A DNA stretch of 64,000 nt from CAVYVZ01 sp963772065 (GCA_963772065.1 CAVYVZ010000010.1:248001-312000); one strand, 5' to 3'; positions 47,111 through 57,369 are shown, numbered from the stretch's first letter. Notes: generated by a model from the letters alone, not told the origin. Made by a program: numbers and translations.

Positions 47111-48092
47111 TTAGGCCACCGCGAGCACTATCTTGCCGACGTGCTCGCTGCTTTCCATCAGCCGGTGAGCCTCTGACGCCTGCGCCAGCGGAAAGGTGCG
47201 GTAGACAACCGGCTTGACGCGCCCGCTTTCGAGAAGCGGCCAGACCTCTTGCTGGAGCGCGGCCGCGATGGCGCCTTTCTCCTCCACGGATCGTGGACGC
47301 AGGGTCGAGCCGGCGATCGTCAGGCGCCGCGCGAGCACGCGGCGCAGGTCGAGATTCGCCTCGGAACCGCTCATCAGCCCGATCTGCACCAGCCGGCCGC
47401 CGATGGCCAGCGCCCGCAGATTACGATCGAGGTACTCGGCGCCGATGATATCGAGGATCAAATCGACGCCACGCCCGTCGGTCAGCTCTTTCACGGCCTC
47501 GACGAAATCGCTCGTCCGGTAGTTGATCGCGCGCGTCGCGCCAAGCCGTTCGCACGCGCGGCATTTCTCGTCGGACCCGGCCGTCGCAAACGCCTGCGCG
47601 CCACGCGCGGCCGCCAGCTGAATCGCGGTCGTCCCGATGCCGCTCGAGCCGCCGTGGAACAGCGCGGTCTCGCCAGGCTGCAGCGCGCCGCGGTCGAAGG
47701 CATTCGTCCAGACCGTGAAAAAGGTTTCCGGGATGGCAGCGGCGTGCACGGGATCGAGACCCTCCGGGATCGGAAGGCATTGCGGCGCCGGCGCGACGCA
47801 GTACTCCGCGTAGCCGCCGCCGGTCACCAGCGCGCACACACGGTCGCCGCCGCGCCATTCAGAGACGCCGGCACCCACATGCTCGATGGTCCCGGCCACC
47901 TCGAGGCCGGGGATGTCGCTGGCCCCGGGCGGCGGCGGATACACGCCGCGGCGCTGCATCACGTCGGGCCGGTTCACTCCGGCCGCGGCGACACGAATCA
48001 ACACTTCGCCGGCCTGCTGGCTCGGGCATCGGGCGCTCCACCGGCGTCAGCACTTCGGGGCCACCGGGGCGCGAGATCTCGATCGCGATCAT
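47111..48092 (-). CDS. NAD(P)H:quinone oxidoreductase (zinc-less MDR family), frameshifted
   Basis: Start ATG 48092 gives MIAIEISRPGGPEVLTPVER, the usual N-terminus. The frame breaks near 48013-48023 (one base too many), after which GEVLIRVAAAGVNRPDVMQR continues. The family text DIPGLEVAGTIEHVGAGV, the nucleotide-binding loop FHGGSSGIGTTAIQLAAARG, GRGVDLILDIIGAEYLDRN and FPLAQASEAHRLMESSEHVGKIVL fit the PIG3/QorA-type enzyme. It reduces quinones or enones with NADPH in the cytosol. The joined length of about 325 residues is normal. Confidence 0.85.
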
Positions 48093-48198
48093 CGTTCGCT
48101 ACCGTTCCGCCCCGCGACTGTCCGTCCCGCCCCATGCGACTTGCAGGCACGTGGAGCCCGAGGCACTCTGCCGCCAGCTTAGCCTCTCAGGAGGGTCG

Positions 48199-48945
48199 AT
48201 GCACGCACGACCGTGTGCCGTTTGCCTGATGCTCGCAGTTCTCGCCGTTTCGTCACGTGCGCAGGCGCAGATGCAGATTCCGGAGACGTTCGAGAACCTG
48301 CAGGTGTTGCCGCGCGACGTTCCGCGAGCCGACCTCGTTCAGCGGATGCGCGAGTTCTCGTTCGCGCTCGGCGTGCGATGCACGCATTGTCACGCGGAAC
48401 CGGCCGAGGGCATCGCGAACCCCTTCGCATTGGATGCCAAGCCAGCGAAGGCGCAGGCACGCGCGATGCTCCGGATGCTCGCGACCATCAACGGCACGCT
48501 GCTGCAGCAGCTCCCGTCACACGCCGTACCCGCCGTGAAGGTCGATTGCGCCACGTGTCATCGAGGCCTGCCGCTCCCGAAGACGCTCCAGACAACACTC
48601 TTCGAAGTCGCGACGGCCGACGGCGGCGCGGCGGCCGCGGCCCGATACCGCGAGCTCCGAAAGACATTCCTCGGCCGGGGGGGCTACGACTTCTCGGAGT
48701 GGGAGATCAACGAGCTCGCCAGGCAGCTCTCTCAGGCGGGCAGCGTCGATGCAGCGATCACGATCCTTCAGACAAATGCGGAGTTCTATCCCGCCTCCGC
48801 CGACATCGACGTGATGCTCGGAGAGCTCCATCTCAAACGTGGGGAGAAGGATGCCGCGGTCGCTCGCTTCCGGGCGGCGTTGACCAAAGCGCCGGACCAC
48901 GAGCGCGCGAAGCAGCGTCTGCAGGATCTCGAAGCAAGACAGTAA
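48199..48945 (+). CDS. Di-haem cytochrome c (photosynthetic reaction-centre cytochrome-like) with C-terminal TPR
   Basis: 248 residues. Start ATG 48199 is preceded by CAGGAGGG and gives a signal peptide (CAVCLMLAVLAVSSRAQA). Haem c sites are C61-T-H-C64-H65 (GVRCTHCHAEPAEG) and C117-A-T-C120-H121 (VDCATCHRGLPLP). ENLQVLPRDVPRADLVQRMR is the opening of the acidobacterial family annotated as reaction-centre cytochrome c subunit, although no photosystem is implied. The C-terminal third forms TPR helices (LGELHLKRGEKDAAVARFRA). It is probably a periplasmic electron carrier. The histidine kinase gene follows after about 20 bases but may have its own signals. Confidence 0.8.
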   Translation: MHARPCAVCLMLAVLAVSSRAQAQMQIPETFENLQVLPRDVPRADLVQRMREFSFALGVRCTHCHAEPAEGIANPFALDAKPAKAQARAMLRMLATINGTLLQQLPSHAVPAVKVDCATCHRGLPLPKTLQTTLFEVATADGGAAAAARYRELRKTFLGRGGYDFSEWEINELARQLSQAGSVDAAITILQTNAEFYPASADIDVMLGELHLKRGEKDAAVARFRAALTKAPDHERAKQRLQDLEARQ

Positions 48946-48964
48946 CTGGTGTACAACGGCCCGA

Positions 48965-49993
48965 ATGGCGGGATCGTTCCGCGTGTGGGCGTTGGTCTGG
49001 GGAGCGTGGACGCTCCTGGCCCTGCTCTTCGGCGTGAGCAACTCGCTCACCTACCTTTCAACCGGCCGGCCGGCGAACTGGTGGATCACACTGGGCCGCT
49101 CGTTTTCCGAGTGGTGGCTGTGGGCGCTGCTTACCCCCGTCGTGGCGTGGCTCGGGCGACGCTTTCCCCTGCGCCGACAGACATGGCCGCGTGCCCTCGC
49201 GGTCCACGCAGCCACGGGCACCGCCATCGCGCTCGCAAAGACGATGGCGGACCGCGCCGTGTTCGCGCTGATCAGCGGGTTCTGGATGTACATGCTCGCC
49301 AGCGCGTTCGCGCTGCAGCTCGTCGTCTACGCAGGGATCGTGGCCGCGACGCACGGCCTCGAGTACTACCGCCGGAGCCGGGAGCGCGAGCAGCTCGAAC
49401 GCCGCCTGGCCGACACACGGCTGCAGCTCCTGAGCATGCAGCTGCAACCGCACTTCCTGTTCAACACGCTCAACGCGATTGCCGAGCTCGTGCACGAGGA
49501 CGCAGATGCCGCCGATCGAATGATCACGGCGCTTGCCGATCTGCTCCGCCAGTCGCTCGCGCTGGGAGGCAGCCAGGAGATTTCGCTCGAAAGCGAGCTC
49601 GAGCTCCTCCAGACTTATCTGGACATTCAACGGGCACGTTTCGGCGATCGTCTGGACGTGCGCCTGACCGTCGCTGATGAGGCGCGCGGCGCCCGCGTTC
49701 CGATGCTGCTGCTGCAGCCGATCGTGGAGAACGCGATCAAGCACGGTCTCGCCGCGCGGCTGGACCTGGTGGTTCGGCGCGACGACGACCGGCTCGTTCT
49801 GGAAATCACCGATCACGGCACCGGCGCCAGCGACGCCGCGCTGCGGGGGCGCGGGGGCATCGGCCTCGGCAACACACGCGAGCGGCTGGACGCGCTGTAC
49901 GGATCGGCCGCGTCGCTCGACCTGGTGAACATGCCGGGCGCGGGCGCCCGCGTCACGGTGCGGCTGCCGGTCCGCGCGGCTGAACCCGCATGA
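48965..49993 (+). CDS. LytS-type sensor histidine kinase
   Basis: 342 residues. Four N-terminal membrane helices (WALVWGAWTLLALLFGVSNS, WLWALLTPVVAWLG and two more) are followed by a His_kinase domain with H163 in LLSMQLQPHFLFNTLNAIAEL. A HATPase_c domain follows: LLLQPIVENAIKHG, LEITDHGTG and GRGGIGLGNTRERL. No recognisable extracellular sensor domain, so the signal is probably sensed in the membrane. It overlaps the LytTR regulator gene by ATGA (49990-49993) and forms a two-component system with it. Confidence 0.9.
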   Translation: MAGSFRVWALVWGAWTLLALLFGVSNSLTYLSTGRPANWWITLGRSFSEWWLWALLTPVVAWLGRRFPLRRQTWPRALAVHAATGTAIALAKTMADRAVFALISGFWMYMLASAFALQLVVYAGIVAATHGLEYYRRSREREQLERRLADTRLQLLSMQLQPHFLFNTLNAIAELVHEDADAADRMITALADLLRQSLALGGSQEISLESELELLQTYLDIQRARFGDRLDVRLTVADEARGARVPMLLLQPIVENAIKHGLAARLDLVVRRDDDRLVLEITDHGTGASDAALRGRGGIGLGNTRERLDALYGSAASLDLVNMPGAGARVTVRLPVRAAEPA

Positions 49994-50748
49994 CGCTGCG
50001 CGCGCTCATTGTCGACGACGAGCCGATCGCCCGGCGTCGCATCCGTCGGCTGCTCCGTGATGTCGGCGAGATCGAAATCGCGGGAGAGTGCGGCGATGGG
50101 CGCTCCGCGCTCGACGCCATCGACGCCACCAGCCCCGACCTGGTGTTCCTCGATGTCCAGATGCCCGGGCTGGACGGCTTCGACGTCGTGACGCAGCTCC
50201 ACCCGGAGCGCAAGCCGGCGATCGTCTTCGTCACCGCGTTCGACCGCTATGCGCTTCGTGCGTTCGATGTGCATGCCGTCGACTACCTGCTGAAGCCGAT
50301 CGCACCGGCGCGCCTTCGCCTCGCGGTTGACCGGGTGCGCGAGAGGATCGAGCGGGGCACGAACCAGAGCGGCCTGGCCAGCCTGCTGCGCGAGCTTCGA
50401 GGCGCCCCGCGGCATCTCACACGCCTCGCCGTCCGCGCACGCGGCCGCATCGTGATGGTCGACATCGACGCCATCGACTGGATCCGGGCGGCCGACAACT
50501 ACGTCACCGTGCACGCCCGCGGCCGCGAGTATCTGCTCCGCGAGACCCTTGCGGCCCTCGAGCGCCAGCTGGATCCCCGCCAGTTCGCGCGCATCCACCG
50601 TTCGACGATCGTCGCGCTCGACCGGATCGTCGAGCTGCGACCCGCATCGCACGGCGACTTCGAGGTACAGATGCGCGACGGCACGTCGCTGACGATGAGC
50701 CGCTCGTGGCGCGAGCACGTGGAACGCGCGCTCGGCAGGCCGCTTTGA
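49990..50748 (+). CDS. LytTR-family response regulator
   Basis: 252 residues. The receiver domain has ALIVDDEPIARRRIRRLL, phospho-Asp55 in VFLDVQMPGLDGFD and the Lys in VDYLLKPIAP. A LytTR DNA-binding domain follows: IVMVDIDAIDWIRAADNYVT, REYLLRETLAALERQL, FARIHRSTIVALDRI. Such regulators bind direct repeats upstream of target genes. The next gene, an ADOP permease starting 16 bases on, is a likely target or operon member, as macrolide-exporter-like permeases are often controlled by LytS/LytTR pairs in Acidobacteriota. Confidence 0.9.
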   Translation: MTLRALIVDDEPIARRRIRRLLRDVGEIEIAGECGDGRSALDAIDATSPDLVFLDVQMPGLDGFDVVTQLHPERKPAIVFVTAFDRYALRAFDVHAVDYLLKPIAPARLRLAVDRVRERIERGTNQSGLASLLRELRGAPRHLTRLAVRARGRIVMVDIDAIDWIRAADNYVTVHARGREYLLRETLAALERQLDPRQFARIHRSTIVALDRIVELRPASHGDFEVQMRDGTSLTMSRSWREHVERALGRPL

Positions 50749-50763
50749 CCGTAGAATTCACGA

Positions 50764-53220
50764 ATGCTGGCTGATTTCCGACACGCGCTCCACCGCATCC
50801 GGCAGCACCCGACGTTTGCCCTCAGCATCGTCATCGTTCTGACGCTGGCGAGCGGCGCCGTAGCCGTCGTGCTGGCGGTGGCCGACGCCGTGATCCTGCG
50901 CCCACTGCCCTATCCGAACCCGGAGCGCCTCGCCGTCGTCTGGGAGGTCGGCACCGAGAGCCACGACGTCATCGAGGTCTCGCATCGCAACTACCTCGAC
51001 TGGCGCGCCCAGGCAAAGAGCTTCCAGAACCTTGCGGCGTTTGGCTCGGTGAACTGGGACCAGCTGCTGACCGGCCATGGGGAAACGACGAAGGTCCCCG
51101 CCGCCGCGGTGTCCGCGTCGTTCTTCGAGGTCCTCGGCGTGCGGCCGCAGCTTGGCCGCGTCCTGCTCGAGGCCGACAATCGCGCCAAGGCGGCGCCCGT
51201 TGTCGTGGTCAGTCACGGGTTCTGGCAGCGGGTGCTCGGTGGGAAGTCGCACGTCGTGGGTGGCCAGCTCACGCTCGACGGCGAGTCGTTTCAAATCGTC
51301 GGCGTGATGCCTCGAGGATTCGACTTCCCGAAAGGAGCCGAGCTCTGGATTCCCGTCGCCCCGCAAATCGACGGGGCGTCGGCCGGGCTCAGGACCGACG
51401 CGCTCGAGGCCCGCTGGTTTGGCGTGCTGTTCGTGCTCGCGAGGCTTCAGCCCGATTCGTCGCTCGAGCGCGCGCGGGCGGAGCTCGATGCCATCAACGC
51501 GAGCATCGATCGGGTCGGGGGGCCTCGTCCGCCCCGCGCGGTCGTGTTGACGACACTCGAGGACCGACTGCTTGGAAGGACGCGCCCGGCGCTGGCACTG
51601 CTGCTGTGCGCGGTCTTCCTGATCATTCTGATTGCCTGTGCGAACGTCGCGACCTTGCTCCTGATGCGCGCGGCGCGGATGCAGAGAGAAACTGCCGTTC
51701 GTCTGTCGCTCGGTGCCGCGCAGGGACGGATTTTCAGGCTGTGGCTGACCGAGGCGCTCGCGCTCTTTCTCGCAGCGGCCGTGGCGGGCCTCACGCTGGC
51801 GAGTCTGACGCTGCCGCTCGTGATCGGCCTCGCGCCGGAATCGGTGTACCGCATCGGCGACGCCCGCATCACAGTACCGATCGTGGCCGGCGTGCTGGCA
51901 ATCATGGTCGTCGCGGCGCTCGTCACGACGGCTTTCATTACGGCCCTGACAACGTTGCGCGTGCGGCTCGTCGATGCGCTGCGGGATGCCGGCTCCACCG
52001 CAACTTCGTCCCGGATGCGAGCCGTTCGACGCCTCCTCGTGACCGCGGAGGTTGCCATCGCGTGCGTGCTGCTCGTCGGCGCCGGGTTGACGATTCGGAG
52101 CTTCCTGAATCTGCAGGCGCTGGATCTCGGCTTTGTCGCCGATGGCGTGCTGACGTTCAGCGCAGGGCCATCGCGTCAGCAGGCCGCGAGAGCCAACCAG
52201 ACGTTCTTCGCGCCGCTGCTCGAACGCATCAATGCGCTGCCGGATGTGGCCGAGGCGGGCGCCGTGTCACTTCGACCGCTCGCCTTCGAGGCGATTGGAG
52301 TTGATTCTCGCGCGTTGCCGGACGGCCACGCGATTGACGATGACGCGTCGTGGATGCGATTCGCCGTTCCAGTGAACAAGGAAACGGCGACGCCGGGCTA
52401 CTTCGGCACGATGCGTATTCCGCTGCGCGACGGTCGGGATTTCAGCGAGAGCGACCACGAAACCGCGCCGCTCGTCGCCATCATCAGCGAGAGCACGGCG
52501 AGGCGCCTGTTTCCCGGCCGGCGCGCCGTCGGACGTCGCATCGCCGCCGGCGGAGACGATCCGGGTCCGGATGGCAAGCTGCCATGGCGGACCATCGTCG
52601 GAGTCGTGGGCGACGTGCGGTACCGGGGCCTTCAGGACCTGCGCTTCGACTATTACCTTCCGTACCGCCAGATTCCGGACCGCGTCCCGCATGTCGTGGT
52701 TCGCACGCGCGGAAATCCGCTCAGGGCGATCGCGCAGATCAAACAGGAAGTGCGCCGCCTCGACGCCATGGCGATGTTCGACGGCGTCACGACGATGGAG
52801 ATGCTCGTCGACCGCGCGGTCGCGCCGTGGCGGCTGTACATGGTGCTGTTTGCCGTCCTTGGAGTGCTGGCGCTTGCCGTGGCCAGTGTGGGTGTGTACG
52901 GCGTCGTGCAGTACGCGGTGGTGGAGCGCTGGCACGAACTCGGAATCCGCGCCGCACTCGGCGCGGCCGCGGGGCAACTCATCACGTTGATTCTGGGCGA
53001 AGGCTCCATCCTGGCCATCACGGGCGTCACCCTCGGCCTGGGCACCGCGTGGTCGGCCTCGCGTCTGATGACCTCGATTCTGTTCGAGGTGGCGCCATCC
53101 GACCCGATCACGTTTGCCGGAGTTGGTGGGGTCCTCCTTGCACTCGCCGGGGTGGCATCGTTCGTCCCTGCGCGCCTTGCCAGCCGAGCGGATCCGTCAC
53201 TGCTCCTGCGATCGCGGTGA
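50764..53220 (+). CDS. ADOP-type ABC permease (MacB/FtsX-like, two FtsX domains)
   Basis: 818 residues. It starts MLADFRHALHRIRQHPTFAL, with one helix then a large periplasmic MacB_PCD domain (VAVVLAVADAVILRPLPYPNPERL, SHGFWQRVLGGK, FQIVGVMPRGFDFP). An FtsX unit follows (ACANVATLLLMRAARMQRETAVRLSLGAAQGR quoted in part: NVATLLLMRAARMQRE), then a second periplasmic domain (GVVGDVRYRGLQDLRFDYYLP) and a second FtsX unit with RWHELGIRAALGAAAGQLI. No ATPase gene is adjacent. The Acidobacteriota-specific ADOP family occurs in many copies per genome, and its cargo is unknown. Confidence 0.88.
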   Translation: MLADFRHALHRIRQHPTFALSIVIVLTLASGAVAVVLAVADAVILRPLPYPNPERLAVVWEVGTESHDVIEVSHRNYLDWRAQAKSFQNLAAFGSVNWDQLLTGHGETTKVPAAAVSASFFEVLGVRPQLGRVLLEADNRAKAAPVVVVSHGFWQRVLGGKSHVVGGQLTLDGESFQIVGVMPRGFDFPKGAELWIPVAPQIDGASAGLRTDALEARWFGVLFVLARLQPDSSLERARAELDAINASIDRVGGPRPPRAVVLTTLEDRLLGRTRPALALLLCAVFLIILIACANVATLLLMRAARMQRETAVRLSLGAAQGRIFRLWLTEALALFLAAAVAGLTLASLTLPLVIGLAPESVYRIGDARITVPIVAGVLAIMVVAALVTTAFITALTTLRVRLVDALRDAGSTATSSRMRAVRRLLVTAEVAIACVLLVGAGLTIRSFLNLQALDLGFVADGVLTFSAGPSRQQAARANQTFFAPLLERINALPDVAEAGAVSLRPLAFEAIGVDSRALPDGHAIDDDASWMRFAVPVNKETATPGYFGTMRIPLRDGRDFSESDHETAPLVAIISESTARRLFPGRRAVGRRIAAGGDDPGPDGKLPWRTIVGVVGDVRYRGLQDLRFDYYLPYRQIPDRVPHVVVRTRGNPLRAIAQIKQEVRRLDAMAMFDGVTTMEMLVDRAVAPWRLYMVLFAVLGVLALAVASVGVYGVVQYAVVERWHELGIRAALGAAAGQLITLILGEGSILAITGVTLGLGTAWSASRLMTSILFEVAPSDPITFAGVGGVLLALAGVASFVPARLASRADPSLLLRSR

Positions 53221-53234
53221 AGGCACGCTGTGAA

Positions 53235-54519
53235 TCACCTCAGATCGGACGGTAGCCTCGGCGACGACAGGAGCTTCTCGAACTCACGCCACCGCTTCTC
53301 GGAATCTGCCCCGGCACGCTTCTCGATGTACGCGGCCACCATGTCTTTCCCGAGGTTGTAGTTGATCACGTAGCTGCGGTACTGCTCGATGAAGCGCAGC
53401 CGCTGCTCGGCCCGTGGCTTCGGCATCAGCGTGTACTTCATCAGCCACTCGACCGCGCCCTTCGCGTCGATTCGGCCATCGAGGTAGCGCCGCGCCGCCT
53501 CGTTGTCGGCATACGAGAGGCGGTCGACGAGCGCCAGCACTTCGTAGTACGGGCCCGCGGTTGCCGGATCGAGACCGGCCGCCGGGAACAACACGTCGCG
53601 CTCGAACGCGAGGCGATCGGACTTCGGAAACGCGACCTCGATCCCGTAGTTGGCCGTTCCCTCGGCAATCAGCGACTGGGGCGAGAACAGCGCGTAGACG
53701 GAGAACTCGACCCAGCCGCGGCCGCGAACGAGGGTCTTCTCGAGAAGGGCGTTGTACACATGATGGCCTGGATACCCTTCATGGCAGGCCAGGTCGAGCG
53801 CGCGGTTGATGTAAATCGGTAGGTCGATGTTGACCTGGATCAGACTCCGGTAGTTTCCCTGGTACCAGTTATAGCCACCCCAAGTCTTGTTCGTCACGTG
53901 CTCGACGGTGAAGCTTTCGGTGCTCGGCAACGTGACGTGCTTGAGCGTGCGCCCACGGCACCCGTCGATGGCCGCCTTGAACACGCCATCGAGCTTCTCC
54001 TTCGGAACGACGAAGCGGTTCCGGAAGGTGTCGTAGCGCTCGTGCACGGAGCCCTGGCCGGGGAGGCGCTTGTCCAGATCCGCAATCACCCGCTCGAACT
54101 CTTCGTCCGCGTGGCTGGGGGCGACCGCGTCGTAGAGCGCCTTCGACTCGGCGTCGAACGTCAGCTTCCTGCCCTGGAGCATGCCGACGCGCGCCCGCAA
54201 CGCTTCCAGCTGTCTCGTCGAGGTACTTGCGCCGCAGTCGAACCTGTTCCTCCTCGTCGCGAGGCGGGGTTGTGCCGGTCAACGATGACAGCACCTCCGC
54301 AGCCTCGGCGTCGATCTCGGTCAGGGGTCGTTTCGCGGCCTCGGCTTCCTTTCGCCACTCTGGCGGTCCGTAGAACGCATCCACGTAGTCAGGATCGTGC
54401 TGCCCCATCGCGAGCACGAGCTTCACGTAACGTTCCGCGAGCTTGTCCATCGGCATCTGCTGGCTACTGACCGCAGCGGCACCCAGCGTTGCGGCAAAGG
54501 TCACGGCGAGCCATTTCAT
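53235..54519 (-). CDS. DUF885 metallopeptidase-like exported protein, frameshifted
   Basis: Start ATG 54519 gives the signal peptide MKWLAVTFAATLGAAAVSSQ and overlaps the stop of the upstream dehydrogenase gene (ATGA). MDKLAERYVKLVLAMGQHDP and FYGPPEWRKEAEAAKRP follow. The frame breaks near 54213. Removing one base gives DEQLEALRARVGMLQG and the rest of the protein. The putative zinc site is LACHEGYPGHHVYN, and YRSYVINYNLGKDMV lies near the C-terminus. DUF885 proteins are distantly related to M3/M32-type peptidases, and their activity is mostly untested. The joined length is about 427 residues. Confidence 0.75.
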
Positions 54520-55530
54520 CGGTAGCGCTCCCGAATCTTCGGAATGAGGTACTCGTCGAAGGCCCGCCTGAAATCGTACGTCGGCGCGAACCCCCAGTCG
54601 CGGCGCGCCGCATCGTCGTCGACCTCCGCCGGCCATGAATCGACGATGCTCTGGCGTTTGACGTCGGTCGACCAGGTGATGTTCGGCCTCCGGAAACGCC
54701 TGCAGCACCACTCGATGGATCTCCTCCGCCGACGGACTGAAGGCGCTCAGGTTGTAGGCCGTGCGCGTCAGCTTCTCGCGCGGCGTCCGCGCCAGCTCGA
54801 CGATCGCACCGACGGCGTCCGGCATCACCATGAACGGGATTCGCGTGTCGGGCCGTACGAAGCAGGCGTATGACTCGCCGCGCGCGGCGGCGTGGATCAT
54901 CTCGGGGGCATAGTCGGAGGTGCCGCCGGACGGCAGCGTGGCCGCCGAAATCAGTCCGGGGAAGCGAACGCACCGGAAATCCACGCGGCGCGCGGTCGCT
55001 TCGGCGGCCAGCTGCTTGTAGTGCCGCGCGTAGTACCGGCCGAGGTGCTCGCAGTACAGCTTGTTGCACCCGTACATGGTCATCGGGCTCGTCCAGTCGT
55101 CCTCGCGCACGCGTCCTACGCGGTTCTTCGTGGCGAGGTCGGGCAAGCCGTAGGCGGCAATCGACGAGGGATACATGAACGTCACGGGCCGGCCGTGCGA
55201 CTCTCCTTCGTGATGCGCGAACTCGAGCAGATTCAACGTGCCCTCCACGTTGACGTGGTGCGCGGTCATCGGCGTGAACTCGGACCGCGTGGACAGCAGC
55301 GCCGCGAGGTGAAAGACCAGATCGATCTCGAACTCCGAGAGCACACGCTCGAGCAGCGCGTGATCCGTGATCGACCCGACGAACTCCCGCCGGACGTACG
55401 GACTGAGCTGTGGATCGAGAGGGGCGATATCGATCGTGACGATGGTGCGGCCGGTGGCCGCGAGCGAGGCGATGAGACCGTGACCGATCTCACCGCCCGC
55501 CCCTGTGATGAGGACGACGGGTGCGCGCAC
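54516..55530 (-). CDS. SDR-type L-threonine 3-dehydrogenase-like NAD-dependent enzyme, frameshifted
   Basis: About 337 residues. The NAD-binding loop is VLITGAGGEIGHGLIASLA, with LVFHLAALLSTRSE and TFMYPSSIAAYGLP, and the catalytic Tyr-Lys pair lies in YGCNKLYCEHLG. VDFRCVRFPGLISAATLPSG, SYACFVRPDTRIPFMVMPDA and YNLSAFSPSAEEI match the short-chain threonine dehydrogenase that turns threonine into 2-amino-3-ketobutyrate. Near 54684 one base is extra. Without it the text continues ANITWSTDVKRQSIVDSWPA and DDDAARRDWGFAPTYDF, also diagnostic. The stop overlaps the start of the DUF885 gene (ATGA). Confidence 0.75.
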
Positions 55531-55567
55531 AGACCAATTCTAGTCGGGCGCGACCTTCACGCCGGGG

Positions 55568-57181
55568 CTAGACGCCGCCGACGCGACGCCGGGCGCGCAC
55601 CCCCGTGTCGTCGTCCTCCATCGGAGGCTGCGGCACGACACCCGGGGTGAAGCTGCCGTTCATCAGGAACTGCATCGTTCCGAGGTCGGCGCCAAGCGCG
55701 CCCCCGTTCGACGCCGCGGCGCCGAAGAAGCTCCCCGGCACGAGATAGAAGTTCTCCCCGCCAGGATCGGTGAATTGCGCCTCGAACTCCGCCACGGACG
55801 GAAACAGGTTTCCACTCGGATACTGCGACGCCGGACCGCCGGCGAGCACGTTGTTCTCGAAGACGATCCCGGGCAGAAAACGCGCAAACGTCCCGTTCCC
55901 CGGATTCGAGCCGTCGCCCTTGATTCCGTACTGATTGTGCCGGACGGCGTTGTTGCGGAAGACCGTGCCCTCGATCGCCACGCCACCCGTGGGCGTCTTG
56001 CCGCCGTACACGTTCGCCACCATGCCGTTATGAAAGACGGTGTTGTTCTCGATGTAGAGGTCTCGGGGCATGGCGCCCATCTGGATGAAGTCGCCGGTTC
56101 CGCCCCAGCGCCCGCGATCGATGTCGTAGATCAGATTGTGGGAGATCCGCAGCCGCCTCGTTTGTCCGCTCGGGTGGTTGTTGTCGTATCCGAGGATGTT
56201 GATGGCCGCGCTGGCGTGCCGGATGATGTTGTACTGGAACGTCACGTCCTCGACGACCGCCCACGGGCCGCGGCCGTCCTGGTTCCGCACGGTGAAGAGC
56301 ACGGCGTGTCCGGCCTGCGCGGCCTGCCAGACGTTCTCGAACACGTTGCCTTCGATGAGCACGCGGCGCGCGTTCTTCAGCTCGAACGAGTTCTTCACCT
56401 GCCAGCGTTCGTTCCGCCACGCGAGCGGCTTCGTGAATACGTTCCGGCGGATCACGATGTCGGCCGGCACCAGGTTGGGGATGCTTGGGTCGGACCCGCC
56501 GAACATGAGAGTCGGGCCGGCGGACTCCATGTAATTGTTCTCGATGAGAAACGGACCCGTGCCGTTCCAGCAGGCGATCGCCTGCGTCTCCTGACCCGTG
56601 AGCTTGAAGTCCTCGAAGTAGCTGTTGGTGATGTGCGTGTTGCCGCTGTTCAGCGCGACGCCGCGCTTCTGTCCGACCGCCGGATCGCCGTGCACGTAGA
56701 CGCGATCCAACACCAGGGTGTGGGGAACCTGCGATGGATCGGTCTGGGTCGAGCCGCCGCCGAGCGCGATGATGTCGCCGCTCCCGCTTCTATTCGCCTG
56801 AAACTCGAGGAGCTCGATGCGCCAGTGGTGTGTCCCCGCGACGGTCGTCAGCGCCGGCGACGTGTTGCTCGAACGGATTTTCGCCAGGAGCGGCGCGTGC
56901 GACTTGTTGATCCGCATGCCGGGTCCGGGCAGCGTGGGATCCGACCCTTGCGTCCGCAGCACGATGAAGTCCCCGGCGCTCTTCACGGGCAGCCTGAAGT
57001 TGCCGGTGTAGGTCGCGCCTGGCTCGAGCTCGATCACATCTCCAGGCTGTGCCGCCTCGAGGGCCGCCTGGAGATCGCCGCCGGCGGGGACGAGGAGCGT
57101 GGCCGCCGAGGCCGGCGCAGTGAGCAGCGTGAACACGAGGGCACCGAGACCGCCCGCAACGAAGCGATGGTCGTTGAACAT
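55568..57181 (-). CDS. Exported right-handed parallel beta-helix protein
   Basis: 537 residues with a signal peptide (HRFVAGGLGALVFTLLTAPASA). LLVPAGGDLQAALEAAQPGDVIELEPGAT (quoted in part: LQAALEAAQPGDVIELEPG) is the standard opening of secreted pectate-lyase-fold proteins. Many PbH1 coils follow with Asn ladders (TNSYFEDFKLTG, IENNYMESAG, FQYNIIRHASAAINILGYDN, IENNTVFHNGMVANVYGG, FRNNAVRHNQYGIKGDGSN). No clear lyase catalytic residues were identified, so it may be a polysaccharide-binding or -cleaving surface protein. The C-terminus EDDDTGVRARRRVGGV is charged. Confidence 0.8.
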   Translation of the reverse strand: MFNDHRFVAGGLGALVFTLLTAPASAATLLVPAGGDLQAALEAAQPGDVIELEPGATYTGNFRLPVKSAGDFIVLRTQGSDPTLPGPGMRINKSHAPLLAKIRSSNTSPALTTVAGTHHWRIELLEFQANRSGSGDIIALGGGSTQTDPSQVPHTLVLDRVYVHGDPAVGQKRGVALNSGNTHITNSYFEDFKLTGQETQAIACWNGTGPFLIENNYMESAGPTLMFGGSDPSIPNLVPADIVIRRNVFTKPLAWRNERWQVKNSFELKNARRVLIEGNVFENVWQAAQAGHAVLFTVRNQDGRGPWAVVEDVTFQYNIIRHASAAINILGYDNNHPSGQTRRLRISHNLIYDIDRGRWGGTGDFIQMGAMPRDLYIENNTVFHNGMVANVYGGKTPTGGVAIEGTVFRNNAVRHNQYGIKGDGSNPGNGTFARFLPGIVFENNVLAGGPASQYPSGNLFPSVAEFEAQFTDPGGENFYLVPGSFFGAAASNGGALGADLGTMQFLMNGSFTPGVVPQPPMEDDDTGVRARRRVGGV

Positions 57182-57352
57182 TCGAACCCCAAGGTTGAAG
57201 GAGAGGTATCGAAAAGGATACTCCCTTGCGCAAGAGGCAACGCCGATGCCTGCGCTTGCAGGCCCGAATCACACCGAATTTGTTTCCTCGCCGATACAGC
57301 CGAGCTCGACCCGCTTACGATTTCGAACGCCGAATACAAATCCGGGGCCTGA

Positions 57353-57369
57353 TAGGGGTCAGACCCCTA
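57353..57369. repeat. REP-like palindrome TAGGGGTC-A-GACCCCTA
   Basis: An 8+1+8 perfect dyad around GGGGTCAGACCCC, a motif I recognise from REP-type repeats in many GC-rich genomes. It supplies the last codons (NLGV) and the TGA stop of the 78-residue gene on the minus strand, and may act as its 3'-end hairpin. The stretch 57182-57352 between the beta-helix gene and this palindrome shows nothing else recognisable. Confidence 0.7.

Noticed and set aside
48199..48945. Evidence for phototrophy from the reaction-centre-like cytochrome
   Set aside because: Homologues are common in non-phototrophic Acidobacteriota, and no bacteriochlorophyll or reaction-centre genes are nearby.
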